Of a stretch of DNA of 64,000 bases, positions 38,970 to 47,318 are shown piece by piece. Origin of the DNA: Streptomyces sp. LX-29 (GTDB lineage Bacteria > Actinomycetota > Actinomycetes > Streptomycetales > Streptomycetaceae). The stretch covers positions 3,162,001 to 3,226,000 of the forward strand of contig NZ_CP089746.1 in NCBI RefSeq assembly GCF_029541745.1. The letters are read 5' to 3'. The notes under the pieces are model-generated. The model was not told the DNA's origin. It saw only the letters and a program-made list of their open reading frames with translations, and made no database searches. A program made the translations under genes and the position numbers. Numbering within the stretch: position 1 is the first letter of the stretch; the number at the start of each line of letters is the position of its first letter.

Positions 38970-40031
38970 CTAGAGGCTCACGCCGACCGTCACGGGCTCG
39001 TTGACCAGGGTGACCCCGAAGGCGGCGTGGACGCCGTCGCGGACCTCGCGGGCGAGCGTCAGCAGGTCCTCGGTGGTGGCCCGGCCGCGGTTGGTGAGCG
39101 CGAGCGTGTGCTTGCCGGAGATGCGGGCCGGGCCGTCCCCGTAGCCCTTGGTGAAGCCGGCCTTGTCGATCAGCCAGGCGGCGGAGGTCTTGATGTGGCC
39201 GTCGCCCGCCGGGAAGGCGGGCGGGGCGACGTCCGGGCCGAGCCGCTCGGCCACGCGGCCCAGGAAGGCGGCGTGCTCGACCTCGCTGAGGATCGGGTTG
39301 GTGAAGAACGACCCCGCCGACCAGGTGTCGTGGTCTTCCGGGTCCAGCACCATGCCCTTGCCCGCGCGGAGCTTCAGCACGGTCTCGCGGGCGGTGGCGG
39401 CGGGGACCCGGTCGCCCACCTCGACACCGAGCACCCGCGCGGTCTCGCCGTACTTGATCGGCGCGGAGAGTCCGTCCGCGTCCTCCAGGGCGAAGCGGAC
39501 CCGCAGCACGACGAAGCGGGTGGGGTCGTCCTTGAAGCGGCTGTGCCGGTAGCCGAAGCCGCAGTCGGCGTTGGGGATGGTCACGACCTCGTCGGCACGC
39601 CGGTCGTAGGCGACGACCTCGGTGATCGTGGCCGAGACCTCCTGGCCGTACGCGCCGACGTTCTGGATCGGCGTGGCACCGGCCGAGCCCGGGATGCCGG
39701 CCAGGCACTCGATCCCCGCCAGACCCGCCTCGACGGTGCGCGCCACGGCCTCGGGCCAGTTCTCGCCGGCGGCCAGTTCCAGCTGGGTGCCGTCAAGGGT
39801 GAAGCCGGTGGTCGCGATGCGCAGCGCGGTGCCGGCGAAGCCCTTGTCCGAGATCACCAGGTTGCTGCCGCCCCCGATGATCAGCAGCGGGGTGCCGGCG
39901 GCGTCCGCCTCGCGCACGACCGCGATCACGTCGTCGTCCGTGGTGGCCGTGATCAGCCGGGTGGCCGGCCCGCCGAGCCGGAAGGTGGTCAACGGGGCAA
40001 GCGGGGCGTCATGGAGTTCCTGCACCCGCAC
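38970..40031 (-). CDS. murB: UDP-N-acetylenolpyruvoylglucosamine reductase
   Basis: MurB reduces the enolpyruvyl group to make UDP-MurNAc, the second committed step of peptidoglycan synthesis, using FAD and NADPH. The 353-residue product has TTFRLGGPATRLI, IIGGGSNLVISDKGF (FAD binding), ECLAGIPGSAGATPIQNVGA, YRHSRFK, GSFFTNPIL and AAWLIDKAGFTKGY, i.e. type I MurB. The start is one of two GTG codons, 40031 or 40025; neither has a strong ribosome site. It lies downstream of the MFS pump and opposite add. Confidence 0.95.
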   Translation of the reverse strand: MRVQELHDAPLAPLTTFRLGGPATRLITATTDDDVIAVVREADAAGTPLLIIGGGSNLVISDKGFAGTALRIATTGFTLDGTQLELAAGENWPEAVARTVEAGLAGIECLAGIPGSAGATPIQNVGAYGQEVSATITEVVAYDRRADEVVTIPNADCGFGYRHSRFKDDPTRFVVLRVRFALEDADGLSAPIKYGETARVLGVEVGDRVPAATARETVLKLRAGKGMVLDPEDHDTWSAGSFFTNPILSEVEHAAFLGRVAERLGPDVAPPAFPAGDGHIKTSAAWLIDKAGFTKGYGDGPARISGKHTLALTNRGRATTEDLLTLAREVRDGVHAAFGVTLVNEPVTVGVSL

Positions 40032-40181
40032 AAGGGTACGGGGTGCCTTTCCGGCGGCCGGCCGGGCCGGGGCGTCGCCCCGGCCCCGTAGGGCCCTCCG
40101 GCGCGACCGGGTCGGCCGGATCCGCCGGATCGGCTGGGGGGCGCCGTGCGCGCCCCGGGCGGCCGAGCCGGCCGGCGGCGC

Positions 40182-41639
40182 CTACACGGCCGACGGGACC
40201 CGGGCGGGCGCCTCGGATGCCTCCGGCGCCTCGGAACGTGCCGGGGCCTCGGAGCCGGCGACCGCGCGGGACGGCAGCAGCAGGGCGGCCACCGCCGCCA
40301 GGGCCACCGCGGCGGCGCCGACCCACAGCGCCGGCGCGATGCCGTCGACGAAGGCGGCGGGCGACTCGTAGCCGCCCCGTGACGAGAAGACGGAGGCCAG
40401 GACGGCGACGCCGAGGGTGCCGCCGACCTCACGGAGGGCGTTGTTGGCGCCGGAGGCGATGCCCTGCTCCGCCGGGCGGACGCTGGACATGACCAGGTTG
40501 GCCGCCGGGGCGAAGTAGAGCGCCATGCCGATGCCGCTGATGACCAGCGCGGGCAGCTGCGCGGCATAGGAGACGTCGGCGTCCATGACGAGCGCGAAGA
40601 GCGCCAGGCCGACCGCCTGGAGGGCGAGCCCCACGGCGACGACGGGACGGCCGCCCACGCGGTCGGAGAGGTATCCGGCGATGGGCGCGACGATCATCGG
40701 CATGCCGGTCCAGGGCAGCATCCGCAGCCCGGCCTCGGTGGGCGAGTAGCCGCAGACCTGCTGGAGGAACTGGCTGAGCAGGAAGATCGAGCCGAACATC
40801 CCCAGGAACATCAGCAGGCTGGCCGCGTTGATCGCCGAGAAGGCGCGTCCGCGGAAGAGCCGCATCGGCAGCATCGGGTTGCGGCCGCGGACGCCGTGGC
40901 GGACGAAGGCGAAGAGCAGCACGGCGCCGACGATCAGCCCGGTGAGCACCCGGCCGCTGGTCCAGCCGTGCGGGGTGGCGCTGACCAGCCCGTAGACGAT
41001 CCCGAAGAGGCCGAGGCTGACCAGGACGGTGCCGGGGACGTCGAGCCGGGCGCCGGGCGCGCGGGACTCGCTCAGCCGCAGTCGGGCGAGCGGCAGCAGG
41101 GCGATGCCGAGCGGCACGTTCAGCCAGAAGATCCACTGCCAGGAGACGTGCTCGGTGAGGCCGCCGCCGATGAGCGGGCCGCTGGCGACGGCGAGGCCGT
41201 TGACGGCTCCCCAGATGCCGTACGCCATGCCCCGGCGCTCGGCCGGCACCGCGCTGGTGAGCAGGGTGAGGGTGAGCGGCATCATGATCGCGGCGCCGAC
41301 ACCCTGCACCGCGCGGGCGGCGATCAGCCCGTCGAGGCCGGAGGCCATGGCGGCGACGGCCGAGGCCCCGGTGAAGATCGTGAGACCGACCAGGAAGAGC
41401 CGGCGGCGTCCGTAGCGGTCGCCCAGGGCGGCGCCGGTCATGAGCAGCACCGCGAAGGTGAGGGTGTAGGCGTTCACCGTCCATTCGAGGTCCGCGAGGC
41501 CGCCCCCGAGGTCCTCGCGGATGGCCGGCAGCGCGGTGGTGACCACCAGGTTGTCCAGGGCCGCCATGAAGCCGGCGACGCTGGTGATGACCAGTGCCCA
41601 GACGGCGTCCCCGCGCCGGGCGGGCTGGTGCTGTTCCAT
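40182..41639 (-). CDS. MFS drug-efflux transporter, DHA2 (EmrB/QacA) type
   Basis: The 485-residue product has about 14 transmembrane helices and the DHA2 hallmarks: LDNLVVTTALPAIREDLGG near residue 29, GDRYGRRRLFLVG (motif A), AVQGVGAAIMMPLTLTLLT, and GPLIGGGL (motif C). It should export hydrophobic or cationic compounds using proton influx; the natural substrate is unknown. An 18-bp TTAGT-N8-ACTAA palindrome stands 15 bases before its ATG. The same site lies before the TetR gene upstream. Confidence 0.93.
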   Translation of the reverse strand: MEQHQPARRGDAVWALVITSVAGFMAALDNLVVTTALPAIREDLGGGLADLEWTVNAYTLTFAVLLMTGAALGDRYGRRRLFLVGLTIFTGASAVAAMASGLDGLIAARAVQGVGAAIMMPLTLTLLTSAVPAERRGMAYGIWGAVNGLAVASGPLIGGGLTEHVSWQWIFWLNVPLGIALLPLARLRLSESRAPGARLDVPGTVLVSLGLFGIVYGLVSATPHGWTSGRVLTGLIVGAVLLFAFVRHGVRGRNPMLPMRLFRGRAFSAINAASLLMFLGMFGSIFLLSQFLQQVCGYSPTEAGLRMLPWTGMPMIVAPIAGYLSDRVGGRPVVAVGLALQAVGLALFALVMDADVSYAAQLPALVISGIGMALYFAPAANLVMSSVRPAEQGIASGANNALREVGGTLGVAVLASVFSSRGGYESPAAFVDGIAPALWVGAAAVALAAVAALLLPSRAVAGSEAPARSEAPEASEAPARVPSAV

Positions 41640-41654
41640 GAATCCCCCTGAAGA

Positions 41655-41672
41655 TTAGTTATTGCTTACTAA
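41655..41672. promoter_or_regulatory. operator-like palindrome before the MFS gene
   Basis: TTAGTTATTGCTTACTAA, i.e. half-sites TTAGT/ACTAA separated by eight bases, is situated between the TetR gene and the transporter. The same half-sites with the same spacing occur at 42340-42357. It is likely the TetR binding site that represses the pump. Confidence 0.7.
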
Positions 41673-41771
41673 CTTTCGTGCTCATGGCGATGCGCGGGGC
41701 GGGCGCGGAGGAACGAGGGCCACTCCCCCGTGGCGGTCCGCCGTCGACCGATCCCCGCCCCGCGCGGTCCG

Positions 41772-42329
41772 CTACCGCCCCCGCTCGACCGGGATCTCGG
41801 AGAAGTCCGACCAGACCCGGTGATCCGGCGGGAAGCCCAGCGAGGCCAGGACGTTGATCAGCATTCCGTAGGCCATGAACTCGGTCGTCTCGCCGACGTC
41901 CGCCCCCAGGGCCAGGTGGGACGAGTCCCACAGCTCCGCCCAGCTGGCGCGGATCGCCTCGCCGAACTCGCGGTCTCCCGCCGCCTCGGCCGAGGCCACG
42001 GCGACGTAGACCTGCATCTGCATGAGCAGCCGCTCGGGGTCGGCGAGGAGCTTCTTGTAGGCCTCGGCCATCGCCATGTGCGCGCCCTCGGGCGGCACGT
42101 CGCGCGCCGCCTCCGCCATCGCCTCCCGGGTCTCCCGGAGGCAGCGGGTGGCCGCCGCCAGGAAGATGGCCTGCTTGTTCGGGAAGAGCCGGAACAGGTA
42201 CGGCTGCGAGACCCCCACCCGACGCGCGATCGCCTCGGTGGACGTGCCGCGGTAGCCACCGCGCGCGAACTCGGTGATCGCGGCCCGGATGACGCTCTCG
42301 CGCCGCTCTTCCGCACTCATTCTGACCAT
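41772..42329 (-). CDS. TetR-family transcriptional regulator
   Basis: The 185-residue product has an N-terminal helix-turn-helix (IRAAITEFARGGYRGTSTEA, then RRVGVSQPYLFRLFPNKQAI) and a helical ligand/dimer domain. A TTG seven codons upstream could also be read, but it would place the operator inside the gene. The ATG is favoured although no strong ribosome site precedes it. It lies 132 bases upstream of the MFS gene on the same strand and probably controls both genes. Confidence 0.9.
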   Translation of the reverse strand: MVRMSAEERRESVIRAAITEFARGGYRGTSTEAIARRVGVSQPYLFRLFPNKQAIFLAAATRCLRETREAMAEAARDVPPEGAHMAMAEAYKKLLADPERLLMQMQVYVAVASAEAAGDREFGEAIRASWAELWDSSHLALGADVGETTEFMAYGMLINVLASLGFPPDHRVWSDFSEIPVERGR

Positions 42330-42339
42330 GGAAAGGAAG

Positions 42340-42357
42340 TTAGTGGCCAATCACTAA
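42340..42357. promoter_or_regulatory. operator-like palindrome before the TetR gene
   Basis: TTAGTGGCCAATCACTAA is a 6+6+6 inverted repeat, 11 bases upstream of the TetR ATG. It shares half-sites and spacing with the site before the MFS gene, so autoregulation is likely. Confidence 0.7.
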
Positions 42358-42375
42358 CAGGTCAAGGGCGAAAGC

Positions 42376-42402
42376 CGCCCCCGGTCCGTCGGGCCGGGGG
42401 CG
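42376..42402 (-). terminator. hairpin after the MaoC gene
   Basis: A 9-bp stem (CGCCCCCGG and complement) with a 9-base loop lies between the MaoC-type gene and the TetR gene. It is followed on the minus strand by GGCTTTCG. It should end the UPF0336-MaoC transcript. Confidence 0.6.
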
Positions 42403-42520
42403 ACAGAGACGCTTGCGGTGCGCCGCGCGGTGCGCGCCAGGGCGAGCGCACACCCGCGCGAAGGTGAACGCGCACCCGCGCGGGCGCCGGCGGACGAGCG
42501 CGGCCGCCATGCGGGCGCGG

Positions 42521-42955
42521 TCAGGCGAGAGCGACCACCGCGCGGGACATGCCGAGGACCTTGCGCCCCTCGTTCATGGCCACCAGGTCCACGCGGACCG
42601 TGCGGGCCTCGTCGTCGAGCTTCACGGCGACCTTGGCGCTGACCTCGATCAGGCTGCCCTTGTCGTCGTTGGGGACCACGACCGGCTTCGTGAAGCGCAC
42701 CCCGTAGTCGACCACCGCCGCCGGGTCGCCAGCCCAGTCGGTCACCACGCGGATCGCGGACGCCATGGTGAACATGCCGTGCGCGATGACGTCGGGCAGG
42801 CCGACCTCGGTGGCGAACTTCTCGTTCCAGTGGATCGGGTTGAAGTCGCCCGAGGCGCCCGCATACGCGACGAGTGTGGCGCGGTTCACGGAGAAGGTCT
42901 GCGGCGGCAGCTCGGTGCCGACCTCGACATCGGCGTAGGAAACCTTCGCTGTCAT
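42521..42955 (-). CDS. MaoC-family (R)-hydratase/dehydratase-like protein
   Basis: The 144-residue hot-dog-fold protein contains YAGASGDFNPIHWNEKFATE, with the hydratase Asp and His (ASGDxNPIH), and LPDVIAHGMFTMAS. MaoC proteins hydrate enoyl-CoA or dehydrate 3-hydroxyacyl thioesters. In mycobacteria the related HadB works in fatty-acid synthase II. It follows the UPF0336 gene by five bases, mirroring hadA-hadB order. Confidence 0.9.
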   Translation of the reverse strand: MTAKVSYADVEVGTELPPQTFSVNRATLVAYAGASGDFNPIHWNEKFATEVGLPDVIAHGMFTMASAIRVVTDWAGDPAAVVDYGVRFTKPVVVPNDDKGSLIEVSAKVAVKLDDEARTVRVDLVAMNEGRKVLGMSRAVVALA

Positions 42956-42960
42956 CTACG

Positions 42961-43413
42961 TCACTCCTGCCCGGCGGCGCGCGCCACCAGCTTCGTGTGC
43001 GAGACCACCACGAGCTCGCCGTTCTCGTCACGCAGCTCGTTGCGGACCAGCAGCACGTCGTTGCCCGCCAGGGACTTGATGTCCTCGATGGTGGAGACGA
43101 CGGTGAGGCGGTCCCCCGCGTGGATCGGCCGGTTGTAGGCGAACTTCTGGTCGCCGTGCACCACCCGGCTGTAGTCCAGCCCGAGCTCCGGGTCCTCGAC
43201 GGCCTGCTGCGCGACCTTGGTGGTGATCGCGAAGGGGAAGGTCGGCGGTGCGATCACGTCCGGATAACCCAGCGCCCTGGCCGCCTCGGGGTCCACATAG
43301 GCGGGATTCGGATCGCCGATGGCCTCGGCGAATTCACGGATCTTCTCCCGACCGACCTCATACGGCCGGGTGGGCGGATAGGTCCGCCCGATGAAGGACG
43401 GGTCGAGTGCCAT
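42961..43413 (-). CDS. UPF0336/HadA-like hot-dog protein
   Basis: The 150-residue product starts MALDPSFIGRTYPPTRPYEV and has the MaoC_dehydrat_N-type fold with RVVHGDQKFAYNRPIHAGDR. It lacks the full ASGDxNPIH catalytic motif (IGDPNPAYVD replaces it), so it is likely the non-catalytic partner of the next gene. AAGGAGGTG lies upstream of the ATG. In-frame sequence further upstream has no homology. Confidence 0.9.
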   Translation of the reverse strand: MALDPSFIGRTYPPTRPYEVGREKIREFAEAIGDPNPAYVDPEAARALGYPDVIAPPTFPFAITTKVAQQAVEDPELGLDYSRVVHGDQKFAYNRPIHAGDRLTVVSTIEDIKSLAGNDVLLVRNELRDENGELVVVSHTKLVARAAGQE

Positions 43414-43475
43414 CGCTCGGCACCTCCTTGCGCGTGTCGCGGCGTGTCGCGGCGTGAAGGGTGGAACCACAACAG

Positions 43476-43510
43476 CACGAGGCCGCCCCCGCTGTGGGGG
43501 CGGCCTCGTG
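43476..43510 (-). terminator. terminator after rpmG
   Basis: A perfect 15-bp stem (CACGAGGCCGCCCCC and complement) with loop GCTGT begins 12 bases after the rpmG stop. Confidence 0.85.
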
Positions 43511-43522
43511 GGTGAGACTGGG

Positions 43523-43687
43523 TTATCGCGTCTCGCGGTGCGCGGTGTGCGCGTTGCAACGCGGGCAGTGCTTCTTCATCTCAAGGCGATCCGGGTCGTT
43601 ACGCCGGTTCTTCTTGGTGATGTAGTTCCGCTCCTTGCACTCCACGCAGGCCAGCGTGATCTTCGGGCGGACGTCGGTGGCAGCCAC
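43523..43687 (-). CDS. rpmG: 50S ribosomal protein L33, zinc type
   Basis: The 54-residue product begins at GTG, preceded by AAGGAG, and reads [20 protein letters not shown] then [20 protein letters not shown] and [13 protein letters not shown]. Cys14-x2-Cys17 and Cys41-x2-Cys44 form the zinc ribbon, so this is the C+ paralogue; Streptomyces usually has a zinc-free copy elsewhere. It follows tRNA-Met and tRNA-Thr, the common actinobacterial neighbourhood. Confidence 0.95.
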   Translation of the reverse strand: MAATDVRPKITLACVECKERNYITKKNRRNDPDRLEMKKHCPRCNAHTAHRETR

Positions 43688-43770
43688 GTGAGTGCTCCTT
43701 GACGAACGGATGGATTAACGCAGAAAGAGTAGCCGATCGAAGGACCGACCCCGCAATCGGCTACTAGCAG

Positions 43771-43843
43771 TAGCGGTGACCGGACTTGAACCGGTGACAC
43801 AGCGATTATGAGCCGCTTGCTCTACCGACTGAGCTACACCGCT
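43771..43843 (-). tRNA. tRNA-Met (CAT), elongator type
   Basis: Acceptor AGCGGTG pairs with CACCGCT. The anticodon loop CTCATAA carries CAT, and the T-arm is CCGGTTCAAGTCCGG. A paired first base argues against the initiator tRNA. A lysidine-type tRNA-Ile was considered less likely from the overall sequence. CCA is not encoded. Confidence 0.9.
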
Positions 43844-43898
43844 GAGATGCGATTGGCTCCCGCCCGGCCGTAACCGGGCGAGAAGCCTCACACACCAG

Positions 43899-43971
43899 AG
43901 CCCCAATACGGAATCGAACCGTAGACCTTCTCCTTACCATGGAGACGCTCTGCCGACTGAGCTATTGGGGC
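43899..43971 (-). tRNA. tRNA-Thr (GGT)
   Basis: The 73-base gene has acceptor GCCCCAA/TTGGGGC, an anticodon loop ATGGTAA with GGT between TCTCC and GGAGA, and T-arm CGGTTCGATTCCG. It is the first gene of the tRNA-Thr, tRNA-Met, rpmG run. Confidence 0.95.
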
Positions 43972-43982
43972 GAGCGATGAAG

Positions 43983-44011
43983 ACATTACACGCTTGGCCG
44001 CCGAAGGTGAA
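43983..44011 (-). promoter_or_regulatory. possible promoter of tRNA-Thr/tRNA-Met/rpmG
   Basis: The minus strand reads TTCACC, a 17-base spacer and TAATGT. Transcription would start about five bases before the tRNA-Thr 5' end. Confidence 0.45.
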
Positions 44012-44380
44012 ATCCGTATCGGGGCCGCCGAACCGCCTGTCGCCACAACGCCCTCCCAGGGCCCCGCTGCCCCGCGCGACGCGCCTGGAGCCGGGCCGCG
44101 CCGGCGCGCCCGTCACGCCCCGGAACCGTGCCGGGTGCCGGACCTCCAGCCCCCGGCGGCCGGTCAGCGGGCAGCGGGCCGGGCGGGAACCGGCCACGAG
44201 TTCCGCACCCGACCGTGGCCGGGCGTGGCGCGGGAGCCCCAGGCGCGGTCGGTGCCGCGGCAGGCAGTCGACGGGGCGTCGGGCGCGTGACGCTGAACAC
44301 ATGCCCCGTTGAGGGCGATCGGGCCGTGGGCGCGGCCCGGAGGGTTCGCGACACCGTCGAGCCGTAGGGGCCTGGAGACC

Positions 44381-44660
44381 GGCGGACGCGGCCGGGGAGG
44401 CCGGACACGGGCGCACGCGGCCCGGGAGGCCGGAGGCGGGCGCACGCGGCCCGGGAGGCCGGAGGCGGACAGAAGCCGCCGCCGCCCAGGGGAGGTCCGA
44501 CACGGATGGACGCGGCCGGGAAAGCCCGCCACGCGGGCGGGTGCGGCCGGGGGAAGCCTGAGACGGACGGGTGCGGCCGGGGGAAAGCCCGAGACGGACG
44601 GGGCCGGCCCCGGGAGGCCGGAGGCGGGCGAACGCGGCCCCGAGGGGCCCGGTCGGGCTT
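44381..44660. repeat. imperfect tandem repeats of 28-31 bp
   Basis: About nine contiguous units of 28-31 bases share GCGGCC(C/G)GGGRRGCC, apart from one diverged stretch near 44467-44503. Two adjacent 29-base copies (44409-44437 and 44438-44466) are identical. There are no unique spacers, so it is a minisatellite rather than a CRISPR array. Confidence 0.75.
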
Positions 44661-45062
44661 GGACTCCCTGCGAGGCCCGGAGGCGAGCGGACACGGCGTG
44701 ACGCGGTATCCGGCATGGGCGCGCGGTGAGAGGCCGCGTGAGGAGCCCGAGCGGCCCCGAGCGGCGCCATCGGCGCGCCTCGGGGCTCGGAGGCCACCAG
44801 GGCCCGTTCCAGCGCCTCGTTCGAGCGCCTCGCCGGGCGGCGGCCACGGCTCGCGTCCAACGGGCGGGGAACGGCGGGCCGCGCGGGCGGTGGCGCCGCC
44901 CGCGCGGCCCCGGCCCGTCGTCACGCGTGGCCGCGTGCGCCCATGAGTCGAGAGCGCCGAGCCCCCGCTCGGCGCGGCATCGCGCCGCCCTTCCAGCCCG
45001 AACCGCACCGGCACTCCGTCCGGGGAGGGCACGCGTCCGGGCGGCATGCGGGCGGCGCCGGG

Positions 45063-45140
45063 GCCACGCCGGGAGCCGTGGGTGCGGCACACCGGAGCCA
45101 CGCCGGGGAGCCGTGGGTGCGGCAAGCCGGGGCCACACCG
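45063..45140. repeat. tandem repeat, about 2.3 copies of 34-35 bp
   Basis: GCCACGCCGGGAGCCGTGGG TGCGGCACACCGGA is repeated with one inserted base and a few changes from 45097, and a third copy starts at 45132. It lies just upstream of the amidohydrolase gene. Confidence 0.7.
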
Positions 45141-45292
45141 GTACGACTATTCGCCTCCTCCTCGAAGCCGCCCGCGCGGCGCCCTAGGCTCGGACCACGC
45201 TGAGTGATCTTGGCCACGTGCGCGCCACCGCGCCCTCGACCGCGCCCCGCGTACGCCCCTCCCGCGACCCACTCGCCACTTCCAGGAGTGCG

Positions 45293-46639
45293 ATGCCCGA
45301 CAGTCAGCCCCAGCCGCAGCCTCAGCCGCACCAGCCGCGCCACCCCGCCCGCAGCGAAGGCGCGGCCCCGGAGGCCGCCACGCTGGTGCTCGGCGGCGCC
45401 CGGCTCGCCGACGGCCGCACGGTGGACGTGCGGCTCAGCGGCGGTCGGATCGAGGCGGTCGGCACGGCGGGCAGCCTGACCGCCCCCGCCGCCCGTGTGG
45501 ACCTCAACGGCTACCTGCTGCTCCCGGCCCCCGCCGAGCCGCACGCGCACTGCGACACCGCCCTGACGGCGGACGTCGAGGGCCCGCTGTCGTACGCGCC
45601 CGAGGACATCCAGCGCCGCACCACGGAGGCCGCGCTGCTCCACCTCGGCCACGGGGCGACCGCGCTGCGCACCCACGTTCGCATCGGCGGGGTCCACGGG
45701 CTGCGCTCGCTGGAGGCGGTGCTCTCCGCGCGGCGGGCGCTGCGCGGCCTGGCGGACCTCACCGCCGTCGCGGTGCCCCGGGTGCTGACGGGGGCGGCCG
45801 GGGCGGACGGGCTGGCGATGTTGCGGGACGCGGTGAAGATGGGCGCGACGGTGATCGGGGGCTGCCCGGACCTCGATCCCGACCCGACCGGCCACGCCGA
45901 AGCGGTCCTGAGCGTGGCCGCCGAGCACGGCTGCGCCGTGGACCTGCACACGGACGGCACGGATCCGGCGCGGCTGTCCCGACTGGCGGCCATGGCGGGC
46001 GGGCTGCGCCCGGGCGTGAGCATCGGTCCGTGCGGGGGCCTGGGGCTGCTCCCGCGCGAGGTGGCGGCCCGCGCGGCGGACCAGTTGGCGGCCGCCGGCG
46101 TCACGGTCGTCTGCCTGCCGCAGGGCGACTGCGGCGGCCTGGAGGAGCGCGCCGCGCCGAGCGGCCCCGCGCGGGCCGCCCACGCCGCCCACTGCGCCCC
46201 CGCGCGGCTCCTTCGAGCGGCCGGCGTACGGGTCGCCGCCGGCAGCGGCGCGTTGCGGGACGCGGCCAACCCCGTCGGCCGCGGGGACCCGCTGGAAGCG
46301 GCCTATCTGCTCGCCTCGCGCGGAGAGCTGCGACCCGAGGAGGCGTACGACGCCGTCTGCGGCAGCGCTCGGGCGGCCATGGGGCTGGCGGAGGTACGGG
46401 TGGAGGCCGGCTTCCCCGCGGAGCTCCTGGCCGTCCGGGGCGAGGGCGTCGCGGCCGTGCTGTCGCTCGCCTACAGCCGCATCGTGGTGCACCGCGGGCG
46501 CGTGGTGGCGCGCACCAGCGCGGTCCGGGAGTACTGCGACTCGGCCGTCGCGGTCGCCTTGGATCTGCCGCGCCAGTCCCGGGCTCGCGACGGCGGCAGC
46601 AGCGGCTCCGGCTCCGGCGGCCCACAGCAGCCGGGGTAG
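45293..46639 (+). CDS. amidohydrolase, cytosine-deaminase-like
   Basis: The 448-residue product has the N-terminal beta-sandwich of composite-domain amidohydrolases (ATLVLGGARLADGRTVDVRL). It then has EPHAHCDTAL with the HxH metal ligands, a further His in AVDLHTDGTDP, and an Asp in GSGALRDAANPVGRGDPLEA. These fit the CodA/atrazine-type branch. The substrate is unknown. AGGAG stands five bases before the ATG. The first 40 residues are a Gln/Pro-rich tail, and the C-terminus ends in a Gly/Ser stretch. Confidence 0.85.
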   Translation: MPDSQPQPQPQPHQPRHPARSEGAAPEAATLVLGGARLADGRTVDVRLSGGRIEAVGTAGSLTAPAARVDLNGYLLLPAPAEPHAHCDTALTADVEGPLSYAPEDIQRRTTEAALLHLGHGATALRTHVRIGGVHGLRSLEAVLSARRALRGLADLTAVAVPRVLTGAAGADGLAMLRDAVKMGATVIGGCPDLDPDPTGHAEAVLSVAAEHGCAVDLHTDGTDPARLSRLAAMAGGLRPGVSIGPCGGLGLLPREVAARAADQLAAAGVTVVCLPQGDCGGLEERAAPSGPARAAHAAHCAPARLLRAAGVRVAAGSGALRDAANPVGRGDPLEAAYLLASRGELRPEEAYDAVCGSARAAMGLAEVRVEAGFPAELLAVRGEGVAAVLSLAYSRIVVHRGRVVARTSAVREYCDSAVAVALDLPRQSRARDGGSSGSGSGGPQQPG

Positions 46640-47266
46640 GCGAACGAGGCCACCGCGCGGAGCGCCGAACAGCCTGCCGCGGCGTCGGTGGCGACAGACC
46701 GGTGTCATCGCGTCACCACCACCCGACGCGACGGCGGCCGCCGGCCGGTGCGCGGCCGGGGAAACGCCCGCGGAGCGCCGGGCCCGAGCGACCGGGCGAG
46801 CGCACGCCGGCCGCCACCGAGGAGGCGGCCGACGGCGCCGGGTGCGACCACGGCCCGGCCAGGGCACCGCGCCCACCAGGCGGGACGGCCGCGTCAGGGC
46901 ACGGTGCGACGGCGGCCGGCCGGCGCTCGGTCAGGAGCGTTCAGAGAGCCGCCCACGGGGGTGAGCGCGATCAGCCGGACGGACGCACAGCACCCGCCAC
47001 CTCGGCCCCGGCCCGGGGCCAATGGGAGGGCGCGGGGCCGGTGGGAGGGCGCAGGGCCCGCCGACAGGCGCGTCGCGTCCACGTCCGGGCACGGAACAGC
47101 GCACTCTGGCACCACCACGGGCCACGCTCACCCCAGGGCGGCCGTGGCACGACCGCTCGCGACCGCGACGCCACACACGAACGCACCGGCAACCGGGAGC
47201 GCCGCGCGGGGCGTCCGGGCGAGGCGTCCTTGCGAGGCATCCGGGCGAGGCGTCCTTGCGGCGGCA
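46640..47266. other. gap with short direct repeats, no gene seen
   Basis: The region is GC-rich and open by chance. It contains a 26-bp direct repeat (47211-47236 and 47237-47262: GCRTCCGGGCGAGGCGTCCT TGCG) and a 19-bp repeat around 47017-47055 (GGGAGGGCGC core). No coding frame has recognisable features. Confidence 0.55.
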
Positions 47267-47303
47267 GCGGACCCCGGGCTCGTCGTCCGGTCCCGGGGTC
47301 CGC
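47267..47303 (-). terminator. hairpin after the ATT-start lipoprotein gene
   Basis: A perfect 12-bp stem (GCGGACCCCGGG and complement) with a 13-base loop lies 15 bases after the stop codon. Confidence 0.7.
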
Positions 47304-47318
47304 CGGCGCGTCGGAGGG

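Larger units (their letters stand above)
43972..45292. other. 1.3-kb GC-rich region without a supported gene
   Basis: Long open frames exist on both strands, but all are low-complexity (Pro/Arg/Gly/Ala) and have no recognisable domain. Their openness is explained by extreme GC content. The region holds two minisatellite tracts (44381-44660 and 45063-45140) and the tRNA promoter. Confidence 0.6.

Noticed and set aside
44381..44660. Possible CRISPR array
   Set aside because: Repeat units are contiguous without unique spacers, vary in length, and no cas gene is in the window.
43934..45138. Several long open frames on both strands (up to about 380 codons) right of tRNA-Thr
   Set aside because: They are Pro/Arg/Ala-rich, follow the minisatellite period, overlap the tRNA gene at one end and match no known domain. 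High GC content keeps frames open by chance.
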